A stretch of DNA of 64,000 nucleotides from the NCBI GenBank assembly GCA_001799735.1, contig MGUA01000009.1, forward strand, positions 1 to 64,000, in the 5' to 3' direction. A program made the position numbers and the translations under genes. Of the stretch, positions 25,474 through 33,507 are shown piece by piece. Position 1 is the stretch's first letter; every line of letters starts with the position of its first letter. A model generated the notes under the pieces. It saw nothing but the letters and a program-made list of their open reading frames with translations, was not told the origin of the DNA and searched no databases. The DNA is from Elusimicrobia bacterium GWB2_63_22 (GTDB lineage Bacteria > Elusimicrobiota > Elusimicrobia > Elusimicrobiales > UBA9959).

Positions 25474-26115
25474 ATGCTTACTGAACTGGATGGAGTGGAA
25501 GCGCGCGCGCTTGGCTCGCTGGTGGAAAAGTCCCTGACCACGAGGGAGCAGTACCCGCTCACTTTTAACTCCCTGCTCAACGCCTGCAACCAGAAGACCA
25601 GCCGCGAACCGGTGATGGAGCTGGATACGGATACGCTCGGCCGCGCCGTGCAGTCCCTGGTAACCAAAGGCCTGGTGGAGCGCGTGCAGGCCCCCGGCGA
25701 CCGCGTGCCCAAGTTCAGGCACGACATGCACAAGCTGCTCAACAGCGACGATCCGAAGCTGATAGGGACCATAACTGTACTGCTGCTGCGCGGTCCGCAG
25801 ACCCCGGGCGAGATAAAAGGCCGCACCGACCGGCTGTGCGAATTTACCGGCACCGCCGAGGTGGAAGGCCTGCTGCAGGAACTGAGCGCCAGGGCCGAAG
25901 ACCCGCTGGTGGCGCGCATGCCGCGCCAGGCCGGGCAGAAAGAGAACCGCTATTACCATCTTTTCTCGGGCGCGGCGCAGCCGGCTCCCGCCGAGGCCGC
26001 TCCCGTCCCCGGCGCCGCGGCCGGACCGGACCGGCTGGGGCTGCTGGAGAAGCGCGTGGAGGCTCTTGAGGCCGCGCTTAAGGCGATCACGGAAAAAGAG
26101 CAGGCGCCGCAGTAG
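25474..26115 (+). CDS. YceH/UPF0502 family protein
   Basis: 213 residues. The DUF480 winged-helix core is intact: LTELDGVEARALGSLVEKSLTTREQYPLTFNSLLNACNQKTSREPVMELD at the N-terminus, then RVPKFRHDMHKLL and GPQTPGEIKGRTDRLCEF with VEGLLQELSAR. The C-terminus adds an Ala/Pro linker and a short coiled coil (LLEKRVEALEAALKAITEK). Function in bacteria is unknown; the double winged-helix fold suggests nucleic-acid or protein binding. It starts 21 bases after zupT with a strong GGAGGT site, so they are probably co-transcribed. Confidence 0.88.
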   Translation: MLTELDGVEARALGSLVEKSLTTREQYPLTFNSLLNACNQKTSREPVMELDTDTLGRAVQSLVTKGLVERVQAPGDRVPKFRHDMHKLLNSDDPKLIGTITVLLLRGPQTPGEIKGRTDRLCEFTGTAEVEGLLQELSARAEDPLVARMPRQAGQKENRYYHLFSGAAQPAPAEAAPVPGAAAGPDRLGLLEKRVEALEAALKAITEKEQAPQ

Positions 26116-26167
26116 CCGGGCGCCGGGCCGGATTTCGGTATAATAAAGTCGTATCTGGGAACTGCTT

Positions 26168-26944
26168 ATGAAAAAACTTGTGATCTTGTCCTGCATACTT
26201 CTTTTAGCGGCGGAAGTTTTCGCCGGCAAACTGGTGGAGAGGGAGTTTACCTGCCCTGTCTGTTCCGAGGCCTTTTACGCCAAGCTGGACGTCGAGCCCG
26301 GCCAGTACGACATGCGCCTGGACCTCAAGCCCATAGGCGACGCGCCCGCCCCCTGGCGCCTGCCGGACTGCCCCAAGTGCGGTTTCGTGATCTATGCCAT
26401 CTCCCTCTCCAAGGGAGAGGTGGCCGCCAATAAGCGGACCGTGGCTTCCGAAGAGTATAAAAAAAGTTTTACGCGCAGTTCCTATTACCGCCTCGGGCTG
26501 CTCTACGCCGGGCTGGGGCGCCCGGCTTTCCTGGTGGGCAACACTTTCCTGAAAGCCTCCTGGCAGGAGGAGTCGGCCCCGGCGAAGCTTAAGGAAGACC
26601 TGGAGCTCAGCCTGAAGTATTTCACCGCGGCCGCGGCCGACCCTAAAAGCCGGGTGGAGGAGCGCGAAAATTCGCAGGTGCTGATGGGCGAGCTGCTGCG
26701 CCGGCTGGGCCGCTTCGCCGAGGCCTCCGCGCACCTGAAAGCCCTGCGCGGGACCAAAGGGTTCACCAATAATTTCTTCGGGGATATAGTGGAGTTCCAG
26801 CTCAAGCGCTGCGCAAAGCAGGACGCGCGTATCTACGAGCTGGAGGACGTCAGGGCCTCCAAACGGCCGCTGCTGGGCCGTCTGAAGTGGCAGTATAAAA
26901 AATTCATGCGCAAATACGAGAAGAAGCCGGAGGTGCCGTCATGA
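26168..26944 (+). CDS. DUF2225-like protein with signal peptide
   Basis: 258 residues. A signal peptide (1-19, EVFA) is followed by a zinc-ribbon-like pair of Cys motifs: FTCPVCSEAFYAK (about residues 28-40) and LPDCPKCGFVIYA (about 69-81). The rest is helical with TPR-like helices (YYRLGLLYAGLGR, SQVLMGELLRRLGRFAEASAHLKAL). This is the DUF2225 layout, except that DUF2225 proteins are normally cytoplasmic, so export is unusual. A TATAAT at 26139-26144 precedes the gene. Overlaps the lipocalin start by ATGA. Confidence 0.72.
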   Translation: MKKLVILSCILLLAAEVFAGKLVEREFTCPVCSEAFYAKLDVEPGQYDMRLDLKPIGDAPAPWRLPDCPKCGFVIYAISLSKGEVAANKRTVASEEYKKSFTRSSYYRLGLLYAGLGRPAFLVGNTFLKASWQEESAPAKLKEDLELSLKYFTAAAADPKSRVEERENSQVLMGELLRRLGRFAEASAHLKALRGTKGFTNNFFGDIVEFQLKRCAKQDARIYELEDVRASKRPLLGRLKWQYKKFMRKYEKKPEVPS

Positions 26945-27471
26945 TGCGGGCGGCCTTGAAGGGTTTTTCCGCGGCGTTCTGCGCCCTGTTCCTGTCCGGC
27001 TGCGCCGGCATTCCTAAGGGCCTGCAGCCGGTGTCCGGCTTCGAGCTGGAGCGCTACCTCGGCAAATGGTACGAGGTGGCCCGCCTGGACCATTCCTTCG
27101 AGCGCGGCCTGACGGAAGTGACCGCCGACTACTCGCTGCGCCCCGACGGCGGGGTGAGGGTGCTGAACCGCGGGTTCAGCAAGGCCAAGGGGGAGTGGAA
27201 GGAAGCGGAAGGGCGTGCCTATTTTATCGGAGACAAAGGCGTCGGGCAGCTGAAGGTTTCTTTCTTCGGGCCTTTTTACGGCGGCTACAATATCATCGAG
27301 CTGGACAAGGAAGGCTACCAGTACGCCCTGGTCTGCGGGCCCAAACTGTCCTACTTGTGGATACTGGCCCGGACCCCGGCCCTGCCGGAAGCCGAGGAGA
27401 AGCGCCTGATAGCTAAGGCCGCCTCGCTCGGCTTCGACACCGGCAAACTGGTCTTCCCGTATAAACCTTAG
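26941..27471 (+). CDS. blc: Outer-membrane lipoprotein Blc-type lipocalin
   Basis: 176 residues. The lipobox LFLSGC at about residue 21 predicts lipid anchoring. The lipocalin GxW motif appears as YLGKWYEVARLDHSFERGL, followed by VTADYSLRPDGGVRVLNRG, and the barrel continues with AEGRAYF, GQLKVSFFGPFYGGYNIIELD and YALVCGPKLSYLWILARTP, all matching bacterial Blc. Blc binds fatty acids and lysophospholipids in the envelope. Translationally coupled to the DUF2225-like gene. Its stop codon overlaps the stop of the convergent doxX gene. Confidence 0.92.
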   Translation: MMRAALKGFSAAFCALFLSGCAGIPKGLQPVSGFELERYLGKWYEVARLDHSFERGLTEVTADYSLRPDGGVRVLNRGFSKAKGEWKEAEGRAYFIGDKGVGQLKVSFFGPFYGGYNIIELDKEGYQYALVCGPKLSYLWILARTPALPEAEEKRLIAKAASLGFDTGKLVFPYKP

Positions 27472-27905
27472 ATCTTTCCTTTAAAGAACAGCTGGTCCAG
27501 GCTCCAGCGCCCGCCCCCCGCCAGCAGCAGCGCCAGGAAGACGAACATCGCCTCGGCCGCGTGGGAGGCCTCTTTCAGGCCCTGCCCCATAGCCAGGTGC
27601 ATCACCGCCGCCACGAACATATTAAAAGTCAGCATGGCCGCCGCCGGGCGCGTCAGCAGGCCCAGCATTATCAGGGCGCCGCCGCCGCATTCGGCCAGCG
27701 CCGCCATGAAGCCCCAGAAGACAGGGGCGAAATGTATCCCCAGGTTGCCCATCGCCCCGCCGATCTTAAGCCAGAGCTCGGGCCCCGCCGTCAGCTTGGG
27801 CAGGCCGTGCACGTAGAAAAAAAAGAAGCCCACGCCCAGCCGCAGCGCCAGCAGCCCCGCATCCCGGCCCTGCGCCAGGATTTTTTCGTATTTTTCCATG
27901 TTCAT
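27468..27905 (-). CDS. DoxX family membrane protein
   Basis: 145 residues with four hydrophobic segments, the DoxX/DoxD fold. Typical motifs: ALRLGVGFFFFYVHGLPKL near the N-terminus, GIHFAPVFWGFMAALAECGGGALIMLGLLTRPAAAML in the middle, and an Asp-rich end (WSLDQLFF). The family includes quinone-linked oxidoreductase subunits and redox-stress proteins; activity here is unknown. The start was placed at the ATG preceded by GGGGGGAGG rather than the longer frame to 27950. Its stop overlaps that of blc by three bases, with no terminator between. Confidence 0.82.
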   Translation of the reverse strand: MNMEKYEKILAQGRDAGLLALRLGVGFFFFYVHGLPKLTAGPELWLKIGGAMGNLGIHFAPVFWGFMAALAECGGGALIMLGLLTRPAAAMLTFNMFVAAVMHLAMGQGLKEASHAAEAMFVFLALLLAGGGRWSLDQLFFKGKI

Positions 27906-27936
27906 AAAAACCTCCCCCCGGGCGGCCGGCGGCCTT

Positions 27937-27967
27937 TTGACCCCGGCCATACCAATAATTATATAAT
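27937..27967 (+). promoter_or_regulatory. Promoter of the alanine aminotransferase gene
   Basis: TTGACC (27937-27942), 19-base spacer, TATAAT (27962-27967), which ends 6 bases before the ATG at 27974. The spacer is longer than ideal. Confidence 0.5.
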
Positions 27968-27973
27968 GAAAAT

Positions 27974-29407
27974 ATGGTTAAACTCTCCGATGTTAACGCC
28001 AAACTTCTCAAAGCCCATTACGCCGTGCGCGGCAAGATAGTCATCCGCGCCCAGGAACTGGAAGGCCAGGGCCGCAAGGTCATTTACTGCAATATCGGCA
28101 ACCCGCAGGCCCTCAAGCAGCGGCCCATAACTTTTGTGCGGCAGGTGCTGAGCCTGCTGGAATATCCGGCGCTGATGGACGCCCCCGGCATGGACAAGCT
28201 GTTCCCCGCCGACGTCATGGCGCGCGCCAGGATGATCCTGGAGAAGAACCCCACCGGCACCGGCGCCTACACGCAGAGCGCCGGCATCCCTTTCATCCGC
28301 CAGGCGGTGGCGGACTTCATCGCCCGGCGCGACGGCATCCCGGCCGACCCCAACCGCGTGCTGCTCACCGACGGCGCCTCCAAGGGCGTGCAGGCCGTGT
28401 TCACCCTGCTCACCAACAAGCCCAACGACGGCTACATGATCCCCATCCCGCAGTATCCGCTCTACAGCGCCACGATAGACCTTTACGGCGCGCGGCAGGT
28501 GAACTATTTCCTCGACGAAAAGAACAACTGGCAGCTCAACGAGCATGAGCTCGAGCGCAGCCTGGCCGAGGGCCGGGCCAACGGCGTGAACCCGGTGGCC
28601 ATAGCCGTCATCAACCCCGGCAACCCCACCGGCGCGGTGCTCTCCAAAGAGAACATCCGCATGATCATCCGGTTCGCCAGGGCCAACAAGCTGGCCATCC
28701 TGGCCGACGAGGTGTACCAGGAGAACGTCTACGGCGCGGGCCTGAAGTTCCACTCTTTCGCGCAGGTCATGCACGAGTTGGGCGAGAAGGAAGTCACGCT
28801 GTTCAGCTTTCACTCGGTCTCCAAGGGGTTCCTGGGGGAATGCGGCCACCGCGGCGGCTACCTGGAGATCCGCAACATGTCCGACGAAGTGTACGCCGAA
28901 ATGATCAAGCTGCAGTCCATCGGCCTCTGCTCCAATACCGACGGGCAGATAGTGACCTACCTGATGGTGGACCCGCCCAAGCCCGGCGACGAGAGCTGGC
29001 CGCTCTATGAGAAAGAGCGCAACGCCATCCTCGGCGACCTGAAAGAGAAAGCCGAGATCCTCGGCCGCGGGCTTTCGGAGATAGAGGGCATGCATACCCA
29101 TATCCCGCAGGGCGCGATGTACGCCTTCGTGCGCTTCGACCTGCCGCACCCCAAGGGTATTGACCCGGAGACCATGAGCGCCGACGAGCGGCACAAGTAC
29201 GAGGCCGCCCGCGACTCCAAGTACTGCCTGCGCCTGCTGGAAGATACGGGCATCTGCGTGGTGCCGGGGTCCGGCTTCGGCCAGCAGCCCGGCACGCTGC
29301 ATTTCCGCACCACCTTCCTGCCGCCCAAGGCGGATATCCTGGCGCTGGTGGAGAAGATGAAGCGTTTCCACGCCGCCTACGTGGAGAAGATAAAGAGCGC
29401 GGTCTGA
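27974..29407 (+). CDS. Alanine aminotransferase, eukaryote-like type
   Basis: 477 residues. A PLP-dependent class I/II aminotransferase interconverting alanine and 2-oxoglutarate with pyruvate and glutamate. The PLP lysine is Lys284 in SFHSVSKGFLGECGHRGGY; that stretch, with the N-terminal IYCNIGNPQALKQRPITFVRQVLSL and the NPTGTGAYTQSAGIPFIR block, is the signature of plant/animal alanine aminotransferases rather than the shorter bacterial AlaA/AspC types. NPGNPTGAVL and the ADEVYQENVY strand complete the cofactor site. Pyruvate kinase at the start of the window makes one of its substrates. Leaderless start; terminator follows. Confidence 0.88.
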   Translation: MVKLSDVNAKLLKAHYAVRGKIVIRAQELEGQGRKVIYCNIGNPQALKQRPITFVRQVLSLLEYPALMDAPGMDKLFPADVMARARMILEKNPTGTGAYTQSAGIPFIRQAVADFIARRDGIPADPNRVLLTDGASKGVQAVFTLLTNKPNDGYMIPIPQYPLYSATIDLYGARQVNYFLDEKNNWQLNEHELERSLAEGRANGVNPVAIAVINPGNPTGAVLSKENIRMIIRFARANKLAILADEVYQENVYGAGLKFHSFAQVMHELGEKEVTLFSFHSVSKGFLGECGHRGGYLEIRNMSDEVYAEMIKLQSIGLCSNTDGQIVTYLMVDPPKPGDESWPLYEKERNAILGDLKEKAEILGRGLSEIEGMHTHIPQGAMYAFVRFDLPHPKGIDPETMSADERHKYEAARDSKYCLRLLEDTGICVVPGSGFGQQPGTLHFRTTFLPPKADILALVEKMKRFHAAYVEKIKSAV

Positions 29408-29428
29408 ACTTCGCGGTTCCCGCGCCCA

Positions 29429-29457
29429 GCCGCCGGGCAGCCCCGGCGGCTTTTTTA
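29429..29457 (+). terminator. Intrinsic terminator abutting the next start codon
   Basis: GCCGCCGGG (29429-29437), loop CAGC, CCCGGCGGC (29442-29450), then TTTTTT (29451-29456). The T-run ends 3 bases before the ATG at 29460. Confidence 0.85.
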
Positions 29458-29459
29458 TA

Positions 29460-30818
29460 ATGACTAAACTGGACTGCCTTTTTGTCTATCCCGGCGCGCC
29501 CGCCGGAAAGAAGAACCTGCTGCCCATCATGCCGGCGGGGCTTCCCGTTATGGCCGCCTACCTGGCCAGGCATAAGGTCTCTTCCGCTGTGGTCAGCCTG
29601 CCCACCGCCCGCCCCGGCGAGTTTAATTTGCCGGCCCTGATAAAGGCGCGCGGCGTAAAGCTGGTCTGCATCCCGGCCCACTGGCACCGCCAGACCGGCG
29701 GCGCGCTGGCGTTGGCGGCCAAACTAAAAAAAGCCGTGCCCGGGGTCAGGATAGTTCTTGGCGGCTATACCGCCTCCTATTTCGCGGCCGCCATCCTTAA
29801 CGATTTCCCCGCCGTGGATTTTGTCGTGCGGGGCGACGGGGAACTGCCGCTGCTGCGCCTGCTGAAGGCCTTCGGCGCCGGGCCGGCGGCTTTGAAGCGC
29901 GTCCCCAACCTGGCCTGGCGCTACGGCGCGGCCGTAAAACTTAACCCGGTTTCGTACGCCGCCTCCTCGGCGGAGCTGAGCGCCCTGGGCATGGAGGGGC
30001 TGGGCCTGGTACTCAACCGGGACCTTAAACCCCGCCGCGGCATGTTCTGCGAGGACGGCATGTTCACCTATCTCCAGGCCCGCGGCTGCGCGGACGCCTG
30101 TTCCGCCTGCGGCGGCGGGCGGGATTTCCAGCGCAAGCACTGCGGGAGAAAGGGCGTGGCCGTAAAAAACCCGGCCGCCGCCGTGCAGGACATCTCGACG
30201 CTGATGGGCAGCGGGTTTCGCCGGATACAGCTGCCCCTGGACCCGCTGCCTTCTGAAAAATACTGGCTGGACGTGCTCGCGCTGCTGAAAAAAAAGGGCC
30301 TGAAGCCGGAGCTGAAGCTGGAGCTCTGCGGCCTGCCCTCGCAAAAACTCCTCGCCGCTTTCGCCGGGGCCGCCGGTCCGGATTCCCGCATGACGCTTTT
30401 CGCCGGCAGCGGTTCCGAACGGGTGCGCCGGTTCAACCGGGGCCGTTTCTACACCAACGACGCGCTGCTCGCCGCGCTGAAGGCCGCGGCCCGGTTGTAC
30501 GTGAATATCTGGGTGACGTTCACCACGGGGCTGCCGTTCGAAACCCGGGCGGATTTTCTGGAAACCGACGGGCTGATACGGCGGATGCGCCGGGAATTAA
30601 GGATGGAGAGGGCCGGAGTTTACGTATTCTCCGTGGAGCCCGGTTCCCCGCTTTTTGAAGCCCCCGAAAAATACGGCGTAAAGCTGCGCCGCCGCGTGCT
30701 GGCCGGTTTCCTGGCCCAGCGCGGCCGCTACGATATGGGCTACGCCACGGAACATTTTACGGAGGCCGAGATAGTGCGCAACCTGAAATCCCTGGAAAGG
30801 ACAGCGCGGGGCCGATGA
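29460..30818 (+). CDS. B12-binding-like radical SAM protein
   Basis: 452 residues. The N-terminus (LDCLFVYPGAPAGKKNLLPIMPAGLPVMAAYLARHKV, then VRIVLGGYTASYFA and VDFVVRGDGELPLLRLL) resembles the cobalamin-binding Rossmann domain of B12-dependent radical SAM enzymes, without an evident DxHxxG box. The [4Fe-4S] motif is CADACSAC with Cys210, Cys214 and Cys217 (CxxxCxxC), and the downstream barrel includes VNIWVTFTTGLPFETRADFLETDGLIRRM and YVFSVEPGSPLFEAP. The substrate is unknown. The ATG lies 3 bases beyond a terminator T-run and no -10 is obvious, so expression may depend on readthrough. The next gene overlaps by ATGA. Confidence 0.75.
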   Translation: MTKLDCLFVYPGAPAGKKNLLPIMPAGLPVMAAYLARHKVSSAVVSLPTARPGEFNLPALIKARGVKLVCIPAHWHRQTGGALALAAKLKKAVPGVRIVLGGYTASYFAAAILNDFPAVDFVVRGDGELPLLRLLKAFGAGPAALKRVPNLAWRYGAAVKLNPVSYAASSAELSALGMEGLGLVLNRDLKPRRGMFCEDGMFTYLQARGCADACSACGGGRDFQRKHCGRKGVAVKNPAAAVQDISTLMGSGFRRIQLPLDPLPSEKYWLDVLALLKKKGLKPELKLELCGLPSQKLLAAFAGAAGPDSRMTLFAGSGSERVRRFNRGRFYTNDALLAALKAAARLYVNIWVTFTTGLPFETRADFLETDGLIRRMRRELRMERAGVYVFSVEPGSPLFEAPEKYGVKLRRRVLAGFLAQRGRYDMGYATEHFTEAEIVRNLKSLERTARGR

Positions 30819-31480
30819 AAAGACCGGAGATCGCCGCCCTGATAGCGGGCTCCGGCCTGCCTGAAGGGCTGAAAACTTACCTGGCCTCCGCGCTCCGGCG
30901 CGGCAGGCCTTTTTCTTTTACCGCCGCCCTTAAAAAGGAGCCCGCCGGTTTTGTGGGCGCTGTCGCCCGGCTGCTGGCCGGCGCCGCGGCCGCGCTGGGC
31001 CGCCCGCCCGGGGAGGTCCTTTTCGCCACCGGCTTCGACGGCTCCAACCTGGCGCCGCACAGGCTGGAGGCGGCCCTCGCCGAGCTGCTGGCCGTGCTGC
31101 TGCTGCGGGAACAGGGCTTCTCGGAGCTGCAGCTGATAGGCACCAACAGCGGCAGGACCGCCGACATCGCCGCGCGCAAGGACGGACTGCGCTGGGCTTT
31201 CGAGGTGCGCTGCCTTTCGGCCGGAGGAAAACTGGACGGAGAATTGCTGGGGGGGAAGTTCGACAGGAAGCTGCCGCAGGCCAGGAACGCCATGAAAAAA
31301 TACGGCTTTGACAGGGCCGCGGTGGTGCTGGCCAGGGAACCCTGGCGCTTTGCCGGCTTTGAGCCGGACCCCGCTCTCGCGGCGCTGGCGGCAGCGGCCC
31401 GCCCGCCGGGGAAAAGACAGGCGGCGGTACATCTCTGCCTGGCGGACCGCGGGCGCTTCGGGGTCTATCCCTGTTGGTGA
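30815..31480 (+). CDS. Hypothetical protein with possible PD-(D/E)XK core
   Basis: 221 residues, not recognised with certainty. The middle section LLREQGFSELQLIGTNSGRTADIAARKDGLRWAFEVRCL resembles the core of PD-(D/E)XK nuclease-fold proteins: a helix, then a strand ending in Asp (ADIAA), a turn, and a strand with Glu-x-Arg (FEVRC). Arg in place of the usual Lys makes activity uncertain. No signal peptide. Its start overlaps the radical SAM gene's stop (ATGA), so the pair should be made together. It could be an accessory or nuclease subunit; the evidence does not decide. Confidence 0.55.
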   Translation: MKRPEIAALIAGSGLPEGLKTYLASALRRGRPFSFTAALKKEPAGFVGAVARLLAGAAAALGRPPGEVLFATGFDGSNLAPHRLEAALAELLAVLLLREQGFSELQLIGTNSGRTADIAARKDGLRWAFEVRCLSAGGKLDGELLGGKFDRKLPQARNAMKKYGFDRAAVVLAREPWRFAGFEPDPALAALAAAARPPGKRQAAVHLCLADRGRFGVYPCW

Positions 31481-31494
31481 ACCCAAGCTATTTT

Positions 31495-33231
31495 TTAATC
31501 TTTTGAGAGCTTCCGCGGCCGGCAATCCAGGTCCGCGGGGGCTTTTTCCTTATTGCCGCTCGCGGCGCGGGCGCGGCAGAGCAGATCCAGGGCGTAATCG
31601 GAGCGCTTCCGGGCCAGGGCCAGCTCGAAGGCCGCAGCAGCGCGCGCGGGTTCCCCGCCATAGAGGCGCAGCAGGCCCAGATTGATCAGCGGGCCGTCGC
31701 CGGTGATCTCTATGGCCGCGGACCTTTCGAAAGCGGCTGCCGCTTCTTCTGTCCGTCCCAGCCCGGCCAGCGCGGCCCCCAGGGCATTCCACGCTTCGTG
31801 GTTGAAATCCCAGGCTTGCAGCGAAGCGCGCGCCAGGGCTTCGGCCTCGGCGCTCCGGTTTTCCGTCAGCGCGGCCTGCGCCAGCGCGCCCAGGGTATGT
31901 GAGCGCAGGGCTTTGGCGGGGTTCAGCAGCAGCGCCTCGGTGAGGAGTCTCTCCGCGTCCGCGATCCTGCCCGTCTGCAGATAGTGCGTGCCCAGCATGT
32001 AGCGGGCCCAGGGGCTGCCGGGGTTCAACCTTGCCGCCCTGGTCCAGACGCCGGCCTCGTCGCGCCACAGCAGCTGCTGCTGTATCGACAGCAGCGCCAG
32101 CCCGGAGAAAATAACTGACGCCGCGGCCAGGGTGCGGCCGCTGCGCGGCAGGCCTTTAATCAGCGCGGCCAGCGCCAGCGCGGCGCCGGCCAGGGGCAGG
32201 TAGAGGTAGCGGTTGGAGGCAAAGACCGCAGAGAGGTACTCGGCCAGGTCGAGCAGCGGCAGCACGTTGAGGTAGGGCAGGATTATCAGCGCGGCCAGCA
32301 GCAGCCCGACAGCGGCGGGGTTATACGGGCCCGGAGCCTTCCGCCCGGCCCGCAGGGCGGCCCAGGCCAGGGCCGCGGCGGCGGCCAGCGCGCCCGCTCC
32401 GGCGAAACCCGGAAAAAGCTGTTTGCCGTAAACCGGGGAGAGCCAGAAAGGCAGCAGCAGGGTTTTGGCGTAGGCCGCCAGGCGCGCCGGCAGGTAGGCC
32501 GGGTCCAGGCCGGCCAGGCCGAAGCCGGAGCCGTCCATGGCGTAGGCGCGCGCGGCCAGGGCCCCGCCCCAGACTGCCGCAAGGGCGGCAAGTTCAGGCA
32601 GGCGCCGCCGGAATTCGGCCGTGCCGCCGCGCAGCAGCGGCAGCAGCGCGAAGAGCAGCAGGCCGGGGAAAGTCCTTTCCTTGAAAAGCAGCGAGGCCCC
32701 GAAGAGCAGCGCCGTGGCCGCCGCGCCCGCGCTCCCGCGCCCGTCGGAAGCTATAAAGCGGTGCAGGGCGGCCAGGAAAAAGATGGACGAGAAGATGGTG
32801 CCCGAGAACATCGCCGCCGTCAGGGTTTCCGCCTGGGCCGGGTGCAGCGCGAACAGCAGGCCGGCGGCCAGCGCGGCCGCCCGGTCGGCGGTCAGCAGCA
32901 GGGCCAGCCTGAACACCAGGCCCGCGCAGGCCGCATGCGCCGCTATGGAAACGGCGTGGAAGCCCCAGGCCTGCCAGCCGAAAATTTTGCCGGCCAGCAT
33001 GAAGAACAGGTAGGTGAGGGGTTCGTAGCCTTCGTTGCGGAACACGGCCGAATAGGACGGGCGGAACAGGCTGGCGGCGTTGGAGAGGTCGCGCAGGAAA
33101 TTATTATTCTGCACCGCCAGCACGTCGTCAAAGACGAACGGCAGCGGCAGCAGAGGGGCGAAGACCGCGGCGGCCAGCGCGGCGAGCGCGGCGTAAATCA
33201 GGAGGTTTTTTCTAGCCCGGATATTTTCCAC
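31495..33231 (-). CDS. GT-C-type membrane protein with C-terminal TPRs (TMTC-like)
   Basis: 578 residues from GTG. About ten membrane helices (residues 10-365) precede a TPR region (about 385-565: LGTHYLQTGRIADAERLLTEALLLNP, AWNALGAALAGLGRTEEAAAAFERS). An acidic pair in the first loop (PFVFDDVLAVQNN, about residue 35) matches the catalytic Asp motif of GT-C glycosyltransferases, and GYEPLTYLFFML with a second His-rich loop (HAVSIAAHAACAG) fits TMTC/O-mannosyltransferase-like proteins. It would transfer a sugar from a lipid carrier to an exported substrate. TAGAAT on the minus strand (33243-33238) lies 6 bases before the GTG, so leaderless. Confidence 0.75.
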   Translation of the reverse strand: MENIRARKNLLIYAALAALAAAVFAPLLPLPFVFDDVLAVQNNNFLRDLSNAASLFRPSYSAVFRNEGYEPLTYLFFMLAGKIFGWQAWGFHAVSIAAHAACAGLVFRLALLLTADRAAALAAGLLFALHPAQAETLTAAMFSGTIFSSIFFLAALHRFIASDGRGSAGAAATALLFGASLLFKERTFPGLLLFALLPLLRGGTAEFRRRLPELAALAAVWGGALAARAYAMDGSGFGLAGLDPAYLPARLAAYAKTLLLPFWLSPVYGKQLFPGFAGAGALAAAAALAWAALRAGRKAPGPYNPAAVGLLLAALIILPYLNVLPLLDLAEYLSAVFASNRYLYLPLAGAALALAALIKGLPRSGRTLAAASVIFSGLALLSIQQQLLWRDEAGVWTRAARLNPGSPWARYMLGTHYLQTGRIADAERLLTEALLLNPAKALRSHTLGALAQAALTENRSAEAEALARASLQAWDFNHEAWNALGAALAGLGRTEEAAAAFERSAAIEITGDGPLINLGLLRLYGGEPARAAAAFELALARKRSDYALDLLCRARAASGNKEKAPADLDCRPRKLSKD

Positions 33232-33237
33232 AAATGT

Positions 33238-33243
33238 ATTCTA
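33238..33243 (-). promoter_or_regulatory. -10 element before a leaderless GTG gene
   Basis: TAGAAT on the minus strand (33243-33238), 6-base gap, GTG at 33231. Confidence 0.45.
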
Positions 33244-33306
33244 TCAATTCCCCGCGGCGGGCCGTCCTGTGTGCATGGAACTTGACACGGCAGGCCCAGA
33301 AGGCTA

Positions 33307-33460
33307 GACCAATACACCGCAATAGACCCGCCCTCGTCTGAAGATTGATCCGCTAATCCCGCGCCGGCGTCCGACGTTGGGGGACCCCCGCGAAAAGATC
33401 AAAGAACTGGCCCGCTTTTTTGTATTATAGCGGAAAGAGCGCCGGTTTAAAAAATTCACG
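33307..33460 (+). repeat. Intergenic repeat Y, copy 1 (diverged), upstream of the caspase operon
   Basis: The first 42 bases (33307-33348; GACCAATAC...CAATAGACCCGCCC...CTGAAGATT) match 60805-60846 with few changes. After a diverged middle, a GTATTATA (33422-33429) stands at about the same distance as in the other copies (115 versus 119 bases), followed by a T/A-rich run. The 276-base gap 33232-33507 holds no other feature apart from the divergent -10 and a GGGGGGT Shine-Dalgarno-like site at 33497-33503. Confidence 0.6.
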
Positions 33461-33507
33461 TAAAGCTCTGCGATAAAGCTGGCGGCAGCCGCGTATGGGG
33501 GGTCTTA

